Shown here piece after piece: positions 58,090-64,000 of a stretch of 64,000 bases of DNA. A model generated the notes under the pieces. That model saw only the letters and a program-made list of their open reading frames with translations. It ran no database searches and was not told the origin of the DNA. Made by a program: the position numbers and the translations under genes. Location of the stretch: positions 62,001 to 126,000 of the forward strand of contig NZ_BAYX01000004.1 of assembly GCF_000696095.1 (NCBI RefSeq). The letters run 5' to 3'. Every line of letters starts with the position of its first letter. Positions within the stretch are counted from its first letter, which is position 1. The stretch comes from Rhizobium rhizogenes NBRC 13257. Its GTDB lineage: Bacteria; Pseudomonadota; Alphaproteobacteria; Rhizobiales; Rhizobiaceae.

Positions 58090-59385
58090 ATGCGCGTGAA
58101 TCGTCGTTCATTCATGATCGGAACTGCCGGTGCCGCGGCCGGTCTCGCTTTCGGTGGAGGGGCCATGCCCGCCTTTGCCGACGCGACGCAATTGCGGGCG
58201 ATGTGGTGGGGCTCGCCCGATCGCGGCAAGCGCACAATCGGTGTCGCCGAGCTGTTCCATGCCAAGAACCCGGATATTTCCGTCGTCGGCGAAAGCATCA
58301 GCGGCGACGGCTACTGGGCAAAGCTCGCGACCGGCATGGCCAGCCAGAACATAGCGGATGTCTTCCAGCTCGAGCCGAGCACGATTTCGGATTATTCCAA
58401 GCGCGGCGCCTGCATGCCGCTCGACCAATTCGTGCCCTCGACGCTGAATGTCGACAGCTTCGGCAAGGATGTGCTGAAGCTGACTACCGTCGACAACAAA
58501 CTCTATGGCGTCGGCCTCGGGCTGAACTCCTTCGCGATGTTCTACGACGAGGAGATGTTCAAGAAGACCGGCCTCACGCCGCCCGGCCCGACCACGACAT
58601 GGGCGGAATATGCCGATCTTGCCGTGGAAATGACCAAGGCGGCCGGCAAGCGCGGCTATTGGGGCGGCCCCTATGGAGCGCGCTACAATTACGTCCTCGA
58701 TGTCTGGCTACGCCAGCGCGGCAAGAGCCTCTTTACGGAAGAGGGCGGGCTCGGCTTCGGCGTCGACGATGCCAAGGAATGGTACAGCTACTGGGAAGAT
58801 CTGCGCAAGCGCGGCGGCACGGTCTCCGCCGATGTCCAGACGCTCGACCAGAACGTCATCGAGAGCAACTGCCTGGCGCTCGGCAAATCCGCCATCGGCA
58901 TGGCCTATTCCAACCAGCTCGTCGGCTATCAGCTCGTGGTCAAGAGCAAGCTCGCCGTCACGATGCTGCCGCGCGAAAAGAAGGACGGCCCTTCCGGCCA
59001 TTACTATCGCCCGGCCCTGATTTGGAGTGTGGGCGCCACCAGCAAGAACGGCGAAGCGGCGGCGAAATTCATCAACTTCTTCGTCAACGATCCCGATGCC
59101 GGCAAGATCCTCGGCGTCGAGCGCGGCGTGCCGATGTCGCCCGCCGTACGCGCTTCCATCTTGCCGACACTTAATCCGGTGGAGCAGCAGACGGTGCAAT
59201 ATATCGAGCTGCTGAAGGATCAGGTCGGCACCTATCCAGTGCCGGCGCCGCTCGGCTCCGGAGAGTTCGACCAGAACGTCGCGCGCCCGGTCGCCGATCA
59301 GCTCGCCTTCGGCAAGATCACGGTCGCGGAAGCGGCGCAGAAGCTGGTGGAGGAAGGTGCGACCAAGCTGAAGCGGAAGAGTTGA
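58090..59385 (+). CDS. Orphan sugar ABC substrate-binding protein
   Basis: This 431-residue periplasmic protein has a Tat-type signal (NRRSFMIGTAGAAAG, cleavage near AFADA). The mature protein begins QLRAMWWGSPDRGKRT, and it is clearly a paralogue of the binding protein at 47073. No permease or ATPase gene accompanies it: a hairpin follows, then a convergent phosphatase. It is divergent from a LacI regulator. It may deliver its ligand to the permeases at 45223-47068 or to a transporter elsewhere. AAGGAGG precedes the ATG. Confidence 0.92.
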   Translation: MRVNRRSFMIGTAGAAAGLAFGGGAMPAFADATQLRAMWWGSPDRGKRTIGVAELFHAKNPDISVVGESISGDGYWAKLATGMASQNIADVFQLEPSTISDYSKRGACMPLDQFVPSTLNVDSFGKDVLKLTTVDNKLYGVGLGLNSFAMFYDEEMFKKTGLTPPGPTTTWAEYADLAVEMTKAAGKRGYWGGPYGARYNYVLDVWLRQRGKSLFTEEGGLGFGVDDAKEWYSYWEDLRKRGGTVSADVQTLDQNVIESNCLALGKSAIGMAYSNQLVGYQLVVKSKLAVTMLPREKKDGPSGHYYRPALIWSVGATSKNGEAAAKFINFFVNDPDAGKILGVERGVPMSPAVRASILPTLNPVEQQTVQYIELLKDQVGTYPVPAPLGSGEFDQNVARPVADQLAFGKITVAEAAQKLVEEGATKLKRKS

Positions 59386-59412
59386 TTGATCGCTGGCTAT
59401 CAGGGGTGACGG

Positions 59413-59446
59413 TCAGGTGAGTTACGGCAAGCGCGGACTCACCTGA
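59413..59446. terminator. Hairpin between convergent genes
   Basis: TCAGGTGAG (59413-59421) and CTCACCTGA (59438-59446) form a perfect 9-bp stem with a 16-base loop. It lies between the binding-protein and phosphatase stops, and no long T-run is present. Confidence 0.55.
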
Positions 59447-59466
59447 CAAGCCTTCGTTAAGCAGCC

Positions 59467-60327
59467 TTATTTCCCATCCCAGGGCTTCAACGCATCCTGC
59501 TTCAACTGGCGCTGTTTTTCAGGCGGAAGCTTGTAGTCGCCCTTGTAGGGCGCGCTTTCGAACGAGCCGTAGGTCGGGTTGGCGATGACGATCCAGTCGT
59601 GGCCGAAATGGGCGGCATTGGTTTCGAAGACCTTCTGGCGCTCCTCAAGCGTGCCCTTGTAATCGTCGGTGAAGTCGCCGAAATTGTCGCCGAACATCAG
59701 GAGAATACGGTAGTTCTTGGCGATGAAGGCGCGGCGCGTGCCCTTGGCCGAGCCCCAGTCGGGCTGTTCCTTGGCGCTGAGGAAGGTGTCGACATTGTCG
59801 CCCATCGGAAAGCCGAAGCGCTTCATTTCCTCGACGGTCGGTGTTTCCTCGTCGGCGGTGCGGTTGGTGACGTAGAAGACCTTTACGCCCTTGGATGCCG
59901 CATATTGCGTGAATTCGACGGAACCCGGAATGGGGCTGTCCTGCTGGGCGTTGACATATTTGGTCCAGCTGTCCGGCGTGAAGCTGGTGCCGGCAATGAT
60001 GTTCTGGGCCTGATAGGGCGATGTGTTAAGCACGGTGTCGTCGACATCGAGGATGATTGCCGGGGGGAAATCCTGGAAGTTGCCGGTCTGCTCGACCGGG
60101 GCAGCGGTCCAGTTCTTGTCCGCGAGCGCTTCATCGAGCCGGATGCGGCCGAGCGCGTAGGCGCCGAGCGCATTCCCCTTGGCCTCGACCGAGGTCTGAT
60201 CCCAGAGAACCGCGTTGAGATTGTCGTCGGGCTGGGCTGTCGGCAGGTCGGCTGCCAGAGCCGGCAGGGCGGCGGCAAGGCCGATGGCGGTCATGAGCGC
60301 CCGGCGCCCAAAATGACTGTTTCTCAC
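59467..60327 (-). CDS. HAD-superfamily acid phosphatase (class B / e(P4)-like)
   Basis: This 286-residue secreted phosphatase has a signal peptide with core MTAIGLAAALPALAAD. The HAD motif I is ILDVDDTVLNTSPYQ, followed by motif II in FYVTNRT and motif IV in LMFGDNFGDF. The family removes phosphate from nucleotides and other monoesters in the periplasm. No lipobox Cys is seen, unlike e(P4). The GTG start at 60327 is chosen because AAGGAGAA lies 6 bases upstream. The longer frame lacks a ribosome-binding site. Confidence 0.9.
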   Translation of the reverse strand: MRNSHFGRRALMTAIGLAAALPALAADLPTAQPDDNLNAVLWDQTSVEAKGNALGAYALGRIRLDEALADKNWTAAPVEQTGNFQDFPPAIILDVDDTVLNTSPYQAQNIIAGTSFTPDSWTKYVNAQQDSPIPGSVEFTQYAASKGVKVFYVTNRTADEETPTVEEMKRFGFPMGDNVDTFLSAKEQPDWGSAKGTRRAFIAKNYRILLMFGDNFGDFTDDYKGTLEERQKVFETNAAHFGHDWIVIANPTYGSFESAPYKGDYKLPPEKQRQLKQDALKPWDGK

Positions 60328-60501
60328 GCTGTTCTCCTTATGATTATTGGCTGCTGAAAATCCGCGAAGCATATCAACGGTTTCTGATGTATTCGGATGC
60401 CATGATCCGGATAAGGATAGTTCGTGCTCACAGGAAATGTGTCAAGTCTGTGACAGTCGCGACGCGGCTGGTTTTTGCTGTTCTTCGTGCTGGGTCATCA
60501 C

Positions 60502-60534
60502 AAAAAATGCCGGAGCCCCTTCAGGCCCCGGCAT
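60502..60534 (-). terminator. Intrinsic terminator after glpV
   Basis: On the minus strand ATGCCGG (60534-60528) pairs with CCGGCAT (60513-60507) through a GC-rich inner stem, followed by TTTTT. It lies 24 bases after the glpV stop. Confidence 0.88.
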
Positions 60535-60557
60535 CTCTATTACGTCACAGGCTCGGC

Positions 60558-62288
<1,731 letters not shown>

Positions 62289-62414
62289 ATATTCCTCCCT
62301 ACAGGTTGCGAACGCAGTGTCAGGCGACCGGATCCCCGGCCATCTGTATCGACTTGTCTTACCGCGCCGCATGTCCGAAGACGGGCAAGTGGCGGGGTAA
62401 CTCTTGAAACCGGG

Positions 62415-62702
62415 CTAGACCAGGCGGAAGACGCCGATCGCATAGACCACGGAAATGCCGACCGCCCACCACAGGCTTGGCCCGATCAGACCCAGCCATG
62501 CGATATGGATGAAGGCGGCGCCGAGCAGCGAGACGAATAGTCGGTCGCCGCGCGTCGTTTCGAAGCGCAGGATGCCGATGCGTGGATTGCCGCCGGGCGA
62601 GACATATTCCCAGACCGCCATGCCGATCAGTAGCGCCAGGATCGTTGCGAAGAACAGCGCGGTCGGCAGTGTCCAGGCCATCCAGGAAAAATCGGTATTC
62701 AT
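62415..62702 (-). CDS. glpU: GlpU, small membrane protein of the glycerol transporter (DUF2160)
   Basis: This 95-residue protein has about three hydrophobic segments (LPTALFFATILALLIGMAVW, a middle segment around LFVSLLGAAFIHIAWLGLI, and WWAVGISVVYAIGVFRLV). It matches the DUF2160 proteins found between glpQ and glpV in rhizobia. Its precise job in glycerol uptake is not established. It starts 12 bases after the glpQ stop with GAAGGGAG upstream. Confidence 0.9.
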   Translation of the reverse strand: MNTDFSWMAWTLPTALFFATILALLIGMAVWEYVSPGGNPRIGILRFETTRGDRLFVSLLGAAFIHIAWLGLIGPSLWWAVGISVVYAIGVFRLV

Positions 62703-62714
62703 GATGGTCTCCCT

Positions 62715-63638
62715 TCAGACGCGGCCGAGCGCGAAGCCCTTGGCGATGTAGTTGCGGACGAAATAGATGACGAGTGCGCCGGGGACCAAGGTCAGCACGC
62801 CGGCGGCGGCAAGCAGGCCCCAGTCCATGCCCGAGGCCGAGACCGTGCGCGTCATGATGGCGGCGATCGGCTTGGCGTCGGTCACCGTCAGCGTGCGGGC
62901 GATCAAAAGCTCGACCCAGGAGAACATGAAGCAGAAGAAGGCAGCGACGCCGATGCCGCTGGCGATCAGCGGAATGAAGATCTTGATGAAGAAGCGCGGG
63001 AACGAATAGCCGTCGATATAGGCGGTTTCGTCGATCTCCTTCGGCACGCCGGACATGAAGCCTTCGAGGATCCAGACCGCGAGCGGCACGTTGAACAGGC
63101 AATGCGCCAGCGCGACCGCGATATGGGTGTCGATCAGGCCGAAGGCCGAATAGAGCTGGAAGAAGGGCAGCGCGAAGACCGCCGGCGGCGCCATGCGATT
63201 GGTCAGCAGCCAGAAGAAGACGTGCTTGTCGCCAAGGAAGCGGTAGCGCGAGAAGGCATAAGCCGCCGGCAGCGCGCAGCCAACCGAGATCACCATGTTC
63301 ATGACGACATAGGTGATCGAGTTGATATAGCCCTTATACCAGGACGGATCGGTGAAGATGATCGTGTAGTTGCGCAGCGTCGGCGCATGCGGATAGAGCG
63401 TCAATCCGCCGACGATCTCCTCATTGGTCTTGAAGCTCATGTTGACGAGCCAGTAGATTGGCAGGAGCAGGAAGACGATGTAGAGCGTCGGCACCACCCA
63501 GGACCAGCGTCCCTCTTCGCGATGCCGGCTTACCGATTGTGTGCCGGTCGTGGCCGGAGCGTTCGCGGCGGAGCTTGAAGCGGCCAATTGGTGCATCGTT
63601 GCGTCGTCGGCGGTGGTGGAAAGAGGTTTGGCGCTCAT
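62715..63638 (-). CDS. glpQ: Glycerol ABC transporter permease GlpQ
   Basis: This 307-residue inner-membrane permease has a soluble N-terminus of about 45 residues, then about six segments. The EAA loop reads SGVPKEIDETAYIDGYSFP, which contacts the ATPases. It pairs with GlpP, whose stop overlaps its start by 4 bases (ATGA). The operon context supports glycerol rather than sugar as substrate. Confidence 0.9.
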   Translation of the reverse strand: MSAKPLSTTADDATMHQLAASSSAANAPATTGTQSVSRHREEGRWSWVVPTLYIVFLLLPIYWLVNMSFKTNEEIVGGLTLYPHAPTLRNYTIIFTDPSWYKGYINSITYVVMNMVISVGCALPAAYAFSRYRFLGDKHVFFWLLTNRMAPPAVFALPFFQLYSAFGLIDTHIAVALAHCLFNVPLAVWILEGFMSGVPKEIDETAYIDGYSFPRFFIKIFIPLIASGIGVAAFFCFMFSWVELLIARTLTVTDAKPIAAIMTRTVSASGMDWGLLAAAGVLTLVPGALVIYFVRNYIAKGFALGRV

Positions 63639-64000
63639 CGCGTCGCTCCCGCATCATAATTGGTCATGACGGTATAAAAGACCCAGGACAAGAGCAGCAC
63701 GATCAGGAAGTAGACGAGCGACATTGCTGCTGCGGGGCCGAGGTCGAACTGGCCGAGCGCTATCTTGACGAGGTCGATCGACAGGAAGGTCGTGGAATTG
63801 CCGGGGCCGCCGCCGGTGACGACGAAGGGTTCGGTGTAGATCATGAAACTGTCCATGAAGCGCAGCAGCACGGCGATCAAAAGCACGCGGTTCATCTTCG
63901 GCAGCTGGATGTAGCGGAAGACGGACCAGCGCGAGGCGCCGTCGATCTTGGCGGCCTGATAGAAGGCGTCGGGAATGGAGGCAAGGCCGGCATAGCAGAG
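63635..64000 (-). CDS. glpP: Glycerol ABC transporter permease GlpP, C-terminal part
   Basis: The frame is open to the right edge, so only the last 121 residues are visible and the start lies outside. The visible part includes the EAA loop (GLASIPDAFYQAAKIDGASR), three hydrophobic segments and a TEPFVVTGGGPGNST segment typical of MalF-type permeases. It heads into glpQ with an ATGA overlap. Confidence 0.9.
   Translation of the reverse strand, partial: LCYAGLASIPDAFYQAAKIDGASRWSVFRYIQLPKMNRVLLIAVLLRFMDSFMIYTEPFVVTGGGPGNSTTFLSIDLVKIALGQFDLGPAAAMSLVYFLIVLLLSWVFYTVMTNYDAGATR

Overview
The window reads as a chromosomal segment of a Rhizobium-like alphaproteobacterium (Rhizobiaceae). The evidence is high GC, a heat-shock sigma factor of the RpoH2 type with an EcfG-type promoter upstream, a SAM-II riboswitch before metA, rhizobial-type palindromic intergenic repeats, a glycerol ABC transporter of the glpPQUV type and many sugar ABC systems. 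No rRNA, tRNA, CRISPR array, phage or insertion sequence was seen. Coding density is high, and most genes sit in short operons with ATGA or TGATG overlaps.

Layout. 1-5360: the C-terminal part of a large helicase-like protein with an RG-rich tail, an S4 RNA-binding protein, ferredoxin fdxA, carD and rpoH2. 5364-7050: an intergenic repeat and an M48 lipoprotein protease. 7340-10950: thiBPQ (thiamine/TPP uptake) under a TPP riboswitch. 10975-15805: a DHA2 MFS pump with a divergent MarR regulator, thiamine pyrophosphokinase and an ABC-F ATPase. 16133-20505: an RND efflux pair. 20512-24221: an N-acetylglucosamine operon (GntR, SIS deaminase-like, nagA, second SIS protein). 24345-26904: galM, then a TetR/DUF308-like divergent pair with clear operators. 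26970-30560: moxR, nudix, metA and VWA on one strand. 30728-35565: an SbmA/YddA-type transporter with a degenerate ATPase domain, then efp divergent from epmA-epmB. 35920-41719: the most unusual operon, encoding a stand-alone carrier protein, an acyl-CoA-dehydrogenase-like flavoprotein, an amino acid:carrier-protein ligase (a class II aaRS relative), a DUF1839 protein and a GH2-like glycosidase. 41926-53282: a sugar ABC transporter, four Gfo/Idh/MocA oxidoreductases and an enolase-superfamily enzyme, probably under one TetR regulator with an 18-bp palindromic operator. 53298-59385: a lytic transglycosylase-like lipoprotein, a 2-hydroxyacid dehydrogenase, a DUF2264 protein, a LacI regulator and an orphan sugar-binding protein. 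59467-64000: an acid phosphatase and glpV, glpU, glpQ and partial glpP.

How it works together. The thiamine genes pair riboswitch-controlled uptake with phosphorylation of thiamine to TPP. efp, epmA and epmB form the complete EF-P beta-lysylation set. The 43-59 kb region looks like a catabolic regulon for an unidentified sugar, sugar acid or glycan fragment, in which the orphan binding protein may share permeases with its paralogue's transporter. The carrier-protein operon is the best candidate for an undescribed pathway: an amino acid is activated, loaded on a carrier, possibly oxidised there, and then passed to an unknown acceptor.
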